A stretch of DNA of 20,528 nt, from NCBI GenBank assembly GCA_023422975.1, contig JAFAGF010000201.1, forward strand, positions 1 to 20,528, in the 5' to 3' direction. The notes under the pieces were generated by a model, which was given only the letters and a program-made list of their open reading frames with translations, was not told the DNA's origin and searched no databases. Of the stretch, positions 8,292 through 15,179 are shown in pieces; the first letter of the stretch is position 1; each line of letters opens with the position of its first letter. The position numbers and the translations under genes are program-made. This DNA is from Pseudomonadota bacterium (GTDB taxonomy: Bacteria; Pseudomonadota; Gammaproteobacteria; Burkholderiales; Burkholderiaceae_C).

Positions 8292-9665
8292 ATGAGCATT
8301 ACCCGCCTGGGCACCGCCCACATGTACGACCGCACCATCTCCAACATCAGCAAGCAGCAAGCTGAGTTGTCGAGCCAGATGGAACACGCCTCGGCCGGCA
8401 AACGCGTGATTCGCGCCAGCGACGACCCCGTGGCCGCTGCGCAGGCCGAACGTGCCCGCACGCGCCTGTCGCGCATTGACACCGACCAGCGCCAGTTGGA
8501 TGCCCAAACGGCCACCATCCAGTATGGCGAATCCACGCTGGGCGAAATCAACAGCGCCATGCAAGAGTTCCGCTCGCTGATCGTCAATGCCGGCAATGGT
8601 GCCTTCAACCAAACCCAGCGCGACACCTTGGTCGAGCAGCTGCAAAGCCTGCGCGCGCAAGTGCTCAGCTATGCCAACCGCAAAGACAGCAACGGTTTGC
8701 CCCTGTTCCGCGGCTTGGACACTAAATCCGAGACCCCATTTCCCAATGGCACGCAAGGCATTCAAGGCGGCCAGCCCAACAGCAACGACTACACCATCAC
8801 CAACTCCTTGGATGGCATGTTGGCGTTCTACAGCGGTAAAACGGGCAATGGCGTGTTGTCCACGGAGGTGGCCAGCACCAACACCGGCACCGCCTACTCG
8901 ACAGTTGGCGCCATCACCAATGCCCAAGATGCTTCGGCACTGAAGTCTGACTTGGAGCTGTTTAACCAGCGTTTGAACACGATTGCCGAAACCAAGCAGC
9001 AAAACAATGAAGCCATGCCCGCGGGCCTGACGTTGCCGCTGACGGCCAGCATTGAGTTCGCCAAGGCCGCAGACGGCAGCATGACGTATGAGGTCAAACA
9101 ACCCATAGCCATTGCCGAGTGGGATGTGAACACTGCTTTGCCCGGTGAAACCGAGCAAGACTACCCGAAGATCACTTATGCGCCCTCGACGCCAGTGGCG
9201 TTTGTCACGGGCCAAGACGTGCAGGTCTTTGGCATGAACATCACCATCTCGGGTGACCCCCAAGATGGCGATGCACTGAATGTTTCGCCCAGCACCAGTC
9301 AATCGATTTTTGAAGCGCTGGACCAAGCCATTGCCACCGTCAAAAACAACGGCAACAGCGATGGCTCGACCGACCACGGCGCCCTGGCACAGGGTTTGGC
9401 CAAGTCGCTGGCGGAGCTGGACACCCAGCTCAACCGCATTTCCACCGTGCGCGGAGTGGCCGGTGACTTGCTCAATCAGGCCGAGCGCATGGGCAGCACG
9501 TTACTGCTGCGCAATGAGCAGATGGAAGCTCAGCGCTCGTCGGCCGAGGACATTGATGCCGTGGCTGCACTGTCCCAGCTCAAAACCCAAGAGACCATGG
9601 TCTCCGCGGCGCTGCAGTCGTACGCTTCGATCCAGAAGCTGTCGCTGTTTGACTACATCGGCTAA
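8292..9665 (+). CDS. flgL: Flagellar hook-filament junction protein FlgL (HAP3)
   Basis: FlgL joins FlgK to the flagellin filament. The start at 8292 has a good GGAG site (8282-8285). The N-terminus is flagellin-like: MSITRLGTAHMYDRTISNI, then ASAGKRVIRASDDPVAAAQA and a long helical stretch to about residue 95. The C-terminus returns to a helical flagellin-type region (QLNRISTVRGVAGDLLNQAE and ETMVSAALQSYASIQKLSLF). The 457 residues exceed the enteric protein (about 317), the surplus being a central surface domain between roughly residues 140 and 330. It follows flgK by 16 nt. It is the last structural flagellar gene in the window. Confidence 0.96.
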   Translation: MSITRLGTAHMYDRTISNISKQQAELSSQMEHASAGKRVIRASDDPVAAAQAERARTRLSRIDTDQRQLDAQTATIQYGESTLGEINSAMQEFRSLIVNAGNGAFNQTQRDTLVEQLQSLRAQVLSYANRKDSNGLPLFRGLDTKSETPFPNGTQGIQGGQPNSNDYTITNSLDGMLAFYSGKTGNGVLSTEVASTNTGTAYSTVGAITNAQDASALKSDLELFNQRLNTIAETKQQNNEAMPAGLTLPLTASIEFAKAADGSMTYEVKQPIAIAEWDVNTALPGETEQDYPKITYAPSTPVAFVTGQDVQVFGMNITISGDPQDGDALNVSPSTSQSIFEALDQAIATVKNNGNSDGSTDHGALAQGLAKSLAELDTQLNRISTVRGVAGDLLNQAERMGSTLLLRNEQMEAQRSSAEDIDAVAALSQLKTQETMVSAALQSYASIQKLSLFDYIG

Positions 9666-9698
9666 GCTGCGCCATCACCTCTTTGCTAGGTTTGCACT

Positions 9699-10925
9699 GT
9701 GGAATTTGTTCTCAATGCTTTGGTGATGGGCTACCGCCCACTGTGGAACGCTGAACGCCATCTCACCGGTGTTCAGCTGTTTTTGCACGACCCGGCCAAC
9801 CACCCGGTCGATGCGGCCCATTTGCTGCGCATCTTGCGTGAAATGTGGGCGCCTTCATCGCCGCGTTTGCTGCTCTCACCGCAGTCCACGGGCTTGCTGC
9901 AAGCGCTGCTCGCGCACATCACACCCAACCCCGCATGGGCGCTGGAAGTGCGCGCCGAGTGGCTGGCTGACCACCCTGATCTGGCCGAGCGCGTAGCCTT
10001 TGCTGCACAGCGCGGCGTGCGCTTGGTCTGGCGCGGGGGCATGAACCAGTTGCCCACCACTGCCGAGGCCAACCACTATGCCAGCAGCTTGCTGCATCTG
10101 GAGCCCCAAGACGCACTGATTTTGATGCGCGCAACGGTCGATCAGCCCGTGCCGCAGCGCCTGGCCTTGTTGCAAGGCCAGATGTATGAAGAAATCCACA
10201 GCCAAACACTGGCGCGCCGCTGCCTGGAGCACTACCACGCCAGCGCGATTGCAGGCTGGCCCACCGACGATGTGCTGCACCGGGTGCGCGGCGCCCGGGT
10301 GCTGCACCCCTCGCACGAACACGTACTGCGGCTGATGAAGGCCGTCGATGCCGACCAGTCGCTGGAAACCTTTGAAGAAATTCTCAGCGAAGACCCGCTG
10401 CTGGCCTACCGCTTCATGCTGTACGCCAACTCGGCCGCGCTGGGGGCGCGCAACCCCATCAATTCGCTGCGCCGTGCGCTGGTGATGCTGGGCTACGGCA
10501 CGCTCAAGGAATGGCTGGCCACCCAGCTGATCCACGCCAGCCACGACAAAGATTTGCAGCCCATTCGCCTTGGCACCGTGATGCGCGCGCAAATGACTTC
10601 GCACTTGCTGGACGCCGGTGTCAGCCAGGAGCTGCGCAGCGAGGTGTACCTGTGCGGCCTGTTTGCACGCCTGAACGATGTGCTGGACGAGCCGCTGGAG
10701 ACCACGCTCACCCGCCTGCCGCTGTCCGAGCGCATTCCCGATGCCGCCATCCGCGGTGAAGGCCCGTACGCACCCAGCTTGCAACTGGCCTTTGCCCTGG
10801 AGCGCGAAAACGGCGCCGCCACCATCCGCGAAGTGTGCGAAGAGCATGATATTTCGCTGGAACACGTCAATCGCACCTTGTTGCGTCTGGCCTGCGAATG
10901 GCACAACCAGCGCCCACACTGGTAG
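9699..10925 (+). CDS. HDOD-domain signalling protein with degenerate EAL-like N-terminus (YuxH type)
   Basis: This 408-residue cytoplasmic protein has two parts. Residues 1-190 resemble an EAL phosphodiesterase fold (YRPLWNAERHLTGVQLFL corresponds to the usual first strands), but I see no EAL motif or the following acidic metal ligands, so it is probably catalytically dead. Residues about 205-390 form an HDOD domain (VLRLMKAVDADQSLETFEEILSEDP, then NPINSLRRALVMLGYGTLKEWL). Such proteins are usually adaptors in c-di-GMP, chemotaxis or stress signalling. The GTG start has TAGG 8 nt upstream; an ATG at 9726 would give a shorter version. It lies 33 nt after flgL, so cotranscription with the flagellar operon is likely, and a terminator follows. 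Confidence 0.8.
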   Translation: MEFVLNALVMGYRPLWNAERHLTGVQLFLHDPANHPVDAAHLLRILREMWAPSSPRLLLSPQSTGLLQALLAHITPNPAWALEVRAEWLADHPDLAERVAFAAQRGVRLVWRGGMNQLPTTAEANHYASSLLHLEPQDALILMRATVDQPVPQRLALLQGQMYEEIHSQTLARRCLEHYHASAIAGWPTDDVLHRVRGARVLHPSHEHVLRLMKAVDADQSLETFEEILSEDPLLAYRFMLYANSAALGARNPINSLRRALVMLGYGTLKEWLATQLIHASHDKDLQPIRLGTVMRAQMTSHLLDAGVSQELRSEVYLCGLFARLNDVLDEPLETTLTRLPLSERIPDAAIRGEGPYAPSLQLAFALERENGAATIREVCEEHDISLEHVNRTLLRLACEWHNQRPHW

Positions 10926-10930
10926 TGTTA

Positions 10931-11027
10931 TCAAAAAAGTAGCTGCTTGCGCCTGTCAATCCAGCATTTCAAAGATAAAACAACTTGAAAACGAAGCTGT
11001 ACCAGCGCTGGCAGCTTCGTTTTTTAT
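10931..11027 (+). repeat. Intergenic nested palindrome, copy B of the dispersed repeat family
   Basis: The element starts 6 nt after the HDOD gene. The left arm AGCTGCTTGCGC (10941-10952) is complementary at 10 of 12 positions to GCGCTGGCAGCT (11005-11016). The core TTTCAAAG...CTTGAAA (10968-10990) matches the core of the copy at 16384-16480. The right arm also pairs with a nearer segment to make the terminator listed separately, so two mutually exclusive folds are possible. Confidence 0.7.
10991..11026 (+). terminator. Rho-independent terminator after the HDOD gene
   Basis: A perfect 9-bp stem, ACGAAGCTG (10991-10999) with CAGCTTCGT (11012-11020), encloses the small palindrome CCAGCGCTGG and is followed at once by six T residues (11020-11025). 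It should end the flagellar/HDOD transcript. It forms the right half of the repeat element at 10931-11027. Confidence 0.85.
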
Positions 11028-11170
11028 TTCCCGAGCCACTCCACCACTCCTTGACTCACCAAGCGTCGGCCCTACCAACACCGCAACTCCTGCGCAGCCG
11101 TTGGTACAAAACCTGCTGACAAGTACCCTGTAAGCCACCTACATTGGCAGCTGCATTCCCCTCGCACGTC
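11028..11170. other. Intergenic spacer before the LysE-type exporter gene
   Basis: This stretch separates the terminator from the exporter start and presumably holds the exporter promoter. I found no convincing -35/-10 pair. The best feature is a weak 5-bp inverted repeat, GGTAC (11103-11107) with GTACC (11123-11127). An in-frame TTG at 11144 would extend the exporter by nine residues but has no supporting ribosome-binding site. Confidence 0.4.
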
Positions 11171-11770
11171 ATGCCACTCCAAGAATTCACCGCCTTGCTC
11201 GTTCTGGCCACTGCCATGAGCTTTTCCCCCGGTCCCAACACCACGCTGTCCACCGCCATGGCGGCCAACCACGGCCTGCGCCACAGCCTGCGCTTTGTGG
11301 CTGCCGTGCCTGTGGGCTGGTCGCTGCTGCTGGTGCTGTGTGCCTTGGGCGTGGGCGCGCTGATCACCGGCCTGCCAGCGCTGCGCTGGGGCATCAAGGC
11401 ACTGGGCATTGCCTATCTGCTGTGGCTGGCGTTCAAGCTCTCGGGCAGCGGGCAGCTGGCGCAAGCCAAACCCGCACAGTTGCAAGTGGGCTTTGTGCAA
11501 GGCGTTTTGCTGCAATTCGTCAACATCAAGGCATGGCTTTTGGCGTTGACCATCGTCGCGGGTTGGGTCGCGGGCCAGGCGGATTTCACAGCGCGCATGC
11601 TGGTGGTACTGCCGGTGATGGCCTTCTACGCACTCAGCAGCAACCTTCTGTACGCCTGTATTGGTGCCGCTTTGCGCCAATGGCTGGCAGCAGGGCACCG
11701 CTTGCTGTGGTTTAACCGCGGCATGGCCGCACTGCTGGTGCTGACGGCTTTGTGGATGCTGAGGGCCTAG
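11171..11770 (+). CDS. LysE/RhtB-family amino-acid exporter
   Basis: A small inner-membrane protein of 199 residues from the ATG at 11171, the usual size for this exporter superfamily. The signature near the N-terminus, MSFSPGPNTTLSTAMAANHG, contains the conserved PGPN motif in the first membrane segment. About six hydrophobic segments follow, including WSLLLVLCALGVGALITGLP, WGIKALGIAYLLWLAFKL, FVNIKAWLLALTIVAGWVAG and a C-terminal MAALLVLTALWML. The family exports amino acids or related compounds; the substrate cannot be read from sequence. No good ribosome-binding site is visible. It precedes an aminotransferase, which fits amino-acid metabolism, but the 225-nt gap argues against a tight operon. 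Confidence 0.88.
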   Translation: MPLQEFTALLVLATAMSFSPGPNTTLSTAMAANHGLRHSLRFVAAVPVGWSLLLVLCALGVGALITGLPALRWGIKALGIAYLLWLAFKLSGSGQLAQAKPAQLQVGFVQGVLLQFVNIKAWLLALTIVAGWVAGQADFTARMLVVLPVMAFYALSSNLLYACIGAALRQWLAAGHRLLWFNRGMAALLVLTALWMLRA

Positions 11771-11952
11771 GCCATGTATTTTTTTCTGAACAGCGCCTGC
11801 AAGCGGGGGCGCGAAGCTCCACAATAGGTGCACCGACGTCGCCGCCTACCGGCGCTCCGACGCCAATTGCCACGCCAGTCCGCGCTATCCGTAGTTTCCG
11901 GGGCTGCTGGCCATGCTGCACAACGGTATGCTCTTTGCAACAAGCTTTGCCA

Positions 11953-11973
11953 GCACGCGCGCAGTGCGCGTGC
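11953..11973 (+). promoter_or_regulatory. GC-rich hairpin just upstream of the aminotransferase start
   Basis: GCACGCGC (11953-11960) and GCGCGTGC (11966-11973) form a perfect 8-bp inverted repeat with a 5-nt loop, 22 nt before the ATG at 11996. It could be an operator or a leader hairpin; there is no T-run, so it is not a standard terminator. The rest of the 225-nt gap (11771-11995) shows no clear promoter and no convincing ORF. Confidence 0.45.
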
Positions 11974-11995
11974 GGCGTATTGAGATTGAGTAGTT

Positions 11996-13180
11996 ATGAC
12001 GAACTGGACCCTGGCCGCACGTGCTGCCAAGATGAACTCCTCCGCAATCCGCGAGATCCTGAAGCTGACCGATCGCCCCGGCATCATCAGCATGGCAGGT
12101 GGTCTGCCTTCGCCTGCGGCTTTCCCCATCCCTGCTTTCACCGCTGCGTGCAACACCGTGATGGAGCGTGACGGCGCCGCTGCGCTGCAGTACTCCACCA
12201 CCGAAGGCTTCCCCGAGCTGCGCCAGGCGATTGCCGACTTCCTGCCCTGGGAAGTCAACCCCGAGCAGATTCTGATCACCACCGGCAGCCAGCAGGCGCT
12301 GGACCTGATCGGCAAGGTGTTCCTGGACAAAGACAGCCGCATGCTGGTGGAAAAACCCACCTACCTGGGCGCGCTGCAGGCCTTCACTCCCATGGAACCC
12401 GTGGCAGTGGGCGTGGACAGCGACGACGAAGGCATGCTGGTCGAAGACTTTGCTACCAAGGTGGGCTCCGGTGCCGACAAGGCCCGCATGGCGTATGTGC
12501 TGCCCAACTTCCAGAACCCCACGGGCCGCACCATGAGCGAAGCGCGCCGCCAGGCGCTGGTGGAAAAGGCCAAGGAACTGGACATCCCCCTGATCGAAGA
12601 CAACCCCTACGGCGACCTGTGGTACGAAGGCGAGCCCCCGCTGCCGCTGGCTGCGCGCAACCCCGAGGGCGTGATCTACATGGGCTCGTTCTCCAAGGTA
12701 CTGGCCCCCGGTCTGCGCGTGGGCTTCATCGTGGCGCCCAAGTCCATCTACGGCAAGTTGACACAAGCCAAGCAAGCTGCTGACTTGCACAGCCCCAGCT
12801 TTAACCAGCGTGTGGTGGCGGAAGTCATGAAAAACGACTTCCTCAAGAATCACATCCCCACCATCCGTGCCATGTACAAGGCCCAGCGCGATGTGATGCT
12901 GATGACCTTGGAAAGCGAAATGGAAGGACTGGACGTGACTTGGACACGCCCCGTCGGCGGCATGTTCCTGTGGGTCAAGCTGCCCCAAGGCATGGATGCA
13001 CAGGCGCTGCTGCCCGCAGCGGTCGAGCGCGGCATGGCCTTTGTGCCGGGCGCGCCCTTCTTTGCCGGTGAGGCAGAAACCAACACCTTGCGCCTGTCCT
13101 ATGTGACGGTCTCGCCCGAGCAAATCCGCAAGGGCATTGCGGCACTGGCTGCGGCCATCCGCGCGCAACTGGCCCAGTAA
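11996..13180 (+). CDS. PLP-dependent aminotransferase, fold type I (2-aminoadipate/MocR-like group)
   Basis: A 394-residue cytoplasmic class I/II aminotransferase. Recognisable features in order are ISMAGGLPSPAAFP near the N-terminus (substrate-binding segment of this group), ALQYSTTEGFPELRQAIADFL, ITTGSQQALDLIGKVFLD, NFQNPTG with Asn174, EDNPYGDLWYEG with Asp202 and Tyr205 (cofactor contacts), GSFSKVLAPGLRVGF with the Schiff-base lysine Lys234, and Arg366 in LRLSYV for the substrate carboxylate. All key residues are present. The group includes 2-aminoadipate, valine-pyruvate and aromatic aminotransferases, so the substrate is uncertain. No GntR DNA-binding domain precedes it. A strong terminator follows the stop. 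Confidence 0.9.
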   Translation: MTNWTLAARAAKMNSSAIREILKLTDRPGIISMAGGLPSPAAFPIPAFTAACNTVMERDGAAALQYSTTEGFPELRQAIADFLPWEVNPEQILITTGSQQALDLIGKVFLDKDSRMLVEKPTYLGALQAFTPMEPVAVGVDSDDEGMLVEDFATKVGSGADKARMAYVLPNFQNPTGRTMSEARRQALVEKAKELDIPLIEDNPYGDLWYEGEPPLPLAARNPEGVIYMGSFSKVLAPGLRVGFIVAPKSIYGKLTQAKQAADLHSPSFNQRVVAEVMKNDFLKNHIPTIRAMYKAQRDVMLMTLESEMEGLDVTWTRPVGGMFLWVKLPQGMDAQALLPAAVERGMAFVPGAPFFAGEAETNTLRLSYVTVSPEQIRKGIAALAAAIRAQLAQ

Positions 13181-13224
13181 TTTCACCCTGCGTGACAGCG
13201 CCACGATAAGTGGCGTATCGTTCC

Positions 13225-13262
13225 AAGCGCACCGTTTCTGGCAAACGGTGCGCTTTTTCTTT
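13225..13262 (+). terminator. Strong rho-independent terminator after the aminotransferase gene
   Basis: A perfect 13-bp stem, AAGCGCACCGTTT (13225-13237) and AAACGGTGCGCTT (13243-13255), has a 5-nt loop (CTGGC). It runs into TTTTTCTTTT. The T-run ends only about 22 nt before the start of the next gene. Confidence 0.92.
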
Positions 13263-13284
13263 TGGCCTTCCACTGTTTGTATCC

Positions 13285-14220
13285 ATGACACCTTTTGCCC
13301 CCCAGCAGCGCCCCCTGATGACGGTCGATGTCTTCACCGCCACACCTTATAAAGGCAACCCCGTGGCCGTGGTGCTGGATGCTGCCGGGCTGGATGATGC
13401 CCAGATGCAAGCGTTTGCCCGCTGGGCCAACCTGTCTGAAACCACCTTTGTGCTGCCACCCAGCGCAGCGGGGCGTGCCCAAGGCGCGGACTACCGCGTG
13501 CGCATCTTCACCCCTGCGGCCGAGATGACGTTTGCCGGCCACCCCACGCTGGGCACCTGCCATGCATGGCTGCAGCACGGCGGCCAGCCCCAAGTTCAGG
13601 GCCGAGTGGTACAGGAGTGCGCCAAGGGCTTGATCACGATTGCGCGCAGCAACGACGGTCTGGCCTTTGCCAACCCCTGCACCCAGGCCCTGCCGCTGCC
13701 CGCCAATTTGCACCACATTTACGAAGCGCTGGGCATCTCCACCGCGCAGGTCATGGATGCGGCGTACATGGACAACGGCCCCCACTGGCTGTGCCTGCTG
13801 CTCGACAGCCCCGACACCGTACTCAGCCTGGCGCCCGATCTGGCACGTCTCAAAGCACTAGGCCACAAAGTGGGCGTGGCGGCGCTCTACGATGAGGAAG
13901 ACGCTACACCCCTCATTGGCCGTGCCTGTCGCGAGGCCGAGGCTTTTGCCACCGGGCTGCGCACCGCCTTGCCCCCATCGGCCCAGCTGGAAGTGCGCGC
14001 CTTCAGCACCACGGGGGTGGAAGACCCGGTCACAGGCAGCCTCAACGGCAGCCTGGCCCAATGGCTGATCGCCCAAGACCATATTCAGGCCCCATACATG
14101 GCCAACCAAGGTGCGTGCGTAGGTCGCGATGGCTGGGTGGCCATTACCCAAGATGCACAAACCAAAGTGTGGGTCGGCGGTCAGACCGTCACGTGCGTAG
14201 AAGGCACGGTGCTGCTGTGA
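13285..14220 (+). CDS. PhzF-family isomerase, first copy
   Basis: A 311-residue member of the PhzF/diaminopimelate-epimerase-fold family. Family blocks are present: MTVDVFTATPYKGNPVAVVL at the start, LSETTFVLPP with the expected catalytic acid Glu52, RIFTPAAEMTFAGHPTLG, and the second-lobe motif EDPVTGSLNGSLAQWL. The open frame extends upstream to 13210, but that would translate through the terminator hairpin, so the ATG at 13285 (or at 13318, just before TVDVF) is preferred; no clear ribosome-binding site is seen. No phenazine genes are nearby, so a role in phenazine synthesis is not supported and the substrate is unknown. A close paralogue follows after 2 nt. Confidence 0.88.
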   Translation: MTPFAPQQRPLMTVDVFTATPYKGNPVAVVLDAAGLDDAQMQAFARWANLSETTFVLPPSAAGRAQGADYRVRIFTPAAEMTFAGHPTLGTCHAWLQHGGQPQVQGRVVQECAKGLITIARSNDGLAFANPCTQALPLPANLHHIYEALGISTAQVMDAAYMDNGPHWLCLLLDSPDTVLSLAPDLARLKALGHKVGVAALYDEEDATPLIGRACREAEAFATGLRTALPPSAQLEVRAFSTTGVEDPVTGSLNGSLAQWLIAQDHIQAPYMANQGACVGRDGWVAITQDAQTKVWVGGQTVTCVEGTVLL

Positions 14221-14222
14221 AT

Positions 14223-15092
14223 ATGACCATGCCTCGCCTGCGCCCCATGATGACCGTTGATGTGTTCACACACACGCCGTACTTGGGAAACCCGGTCACG
14301 GTAGTTTTGGACAGCGAAGGCTTAGATACCGCCCAAATGCTGGCCTTCACCCGCTGGACACGTTTGTCAGAAGCCACATTTGTGCTGCCGCCCAGCGCCA
14401 AGGCACGGGCCCTCGGTGCCGACTACGAAGTGCGCATTTTTTCGTCCGCGGGAGAGATGGACTTTGCCGGGCACCCTACCTTAGGCACCTGCCACGCTTG
14501 GTTAGCGCAGGGCGGACAACCGCAATCACCCGATCGCATCGTGCAAGCCTGCAAGGCTGGGCTGATTCAACTACAGCCCTCCACGCATGGTTGGGCCTTT
14601 GCCGCACCACCCGCCCAAAAGCGCTCACTGCCTGCATGCATGCCCCAGATACTCAGTGCCATCAGCTTGCAGGTGGAGCACATTCATGCCAGCGCCTTGC
14701 TGGATGTCGGTGCCCCTTGGCTGTGCTTGCAGTTGGACAGCTTGAAGCAACTACGCGGTATGCAACCGGACAGCACCCAGCTTCGGGCGCTGACGCCTTT
14801 ATTTGCAGATGATGTGGGCATTGGCGTATGTGCACTCACAGGCAACCCCACTACTCCCTTGGAAGTCCGTGCCTTCATGCTCAATGGAGAGGAAGACCCC
14901 GTCACCGGCAGCCTGAATGCTGCCTTGGCGCAGTGGTTGACCCAGCGCCAAGTACTGCGCGCGCCCTATCTGGCCGAACAAGGGCGCGGCGTTGGGCGAC
15001 AAGGCGTCCTCGCCATTACCCAAGATGCACAAGCCCAGTTGTGGGTGGGTGGGCATTGCGTGACCTGTGTGCAAGGCCATGTGCTGCTGTAA
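14223..15092 (+). CDS. PhzF-family isomerase, second tandem copy
   Basis: A 289-residue paralogue of the preceding gene. The two share long identical stretches, such as FAGHPTLGTCHAWL and EDPVTGSLN, and the same C-terminal pattern. The catalytic acid is retained (Glu50, in LSEATFVLPP). Compared with copy one it lacks a loop of about 25 residues before LEVRAF. Its codon use is less GC-biased, and its own open frame reaches back into copy one. The ATG at 14223 follows the first stop by 2 nt, so the genes are cotranscribed. The conserved active-site residues argue for two functional enzymes rather than a decaying copy. The substrate is unknown. Confidence 0.86.
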   Translation: MTMPRLRPMMTVDVFTHTPYLGNPVTVVLDSEGLDTAQMLAFTRWTRLSEATFVLPPSAKARALGADYEVRIFSSAGEMDFAGHPTLGTCHAWLAQGGQPQSPDRIVQACKAGLIQLQPSTHGWAFAAPPAQKRSLPACMPQILSAISLQVEHIHASALLDVGAPWLCLQLDSLKQLRGMQPDSTQLRALTPLFADDVGIGVCALTGNPTTPLEVRAFMLNGEEDPVTGSLNAALAQWLTQRQVLRAPYLAEQGRGVGRQGVLAITQDAQAQLWVGGHCVTCVQGHVLL

Positions 15093-15112
15093 CAGGAATG
15101 TGTTGCTCAAAA

Positions 15113-15131
15113 GCAAATAAAAACCATTATC
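15113..15131 (+). promoter_or_regulatory. Candidate Fur box upstream of the imelysin cluster
   Basis: Positions 15113-15131 match the classical 19-bp Fur consensus at 14 of 19 positions, with the right half CATTATC intact. The site is 48 nt before the imelysin ATG. A weak promoter may overlap it: TTGCTC (15103-15108) and CATTAT (15125-15130) are 16 nt apart. Iron-repressed expression is therefore likely but rests on one motif match by eye. Confidence 0.6.
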
Positions 15132-15179
15132 AATCACATAAAATCACGGCTTTCATTGCTTCGCTCACGCACGATTTTT

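Noticed and set aside
11101..11130. Possible sigma-70 promoter (TTGGTA / TACCCT) for the LysE-type exporter
   Set aside because: The -10 match is only 3 of 6 and nothing else supports it.
11885..13291. Minus-strand open frame (468 codons) opposite the aminotransferase gene
   Set aside because: It mirrors the aminotransferase reading frame and runs through the strong terminator; no domain is recognisable.
14061..14222. An upstream start for the second PhzF gene at 14061
   Set aside because: This part overlaps the end of the first PhzF gene in another frame and codes for Arg-rich sequence unlike the family; the ATG at 14223 gives the normal N-terminus.
13285..15092. A phenazine biosynthesis locus, suggested by PhzF-like proteins
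   Set aside because: No other phz-type genes are in the window, and PhzF-like proteins are widespread in bacteria that make no phenazines.
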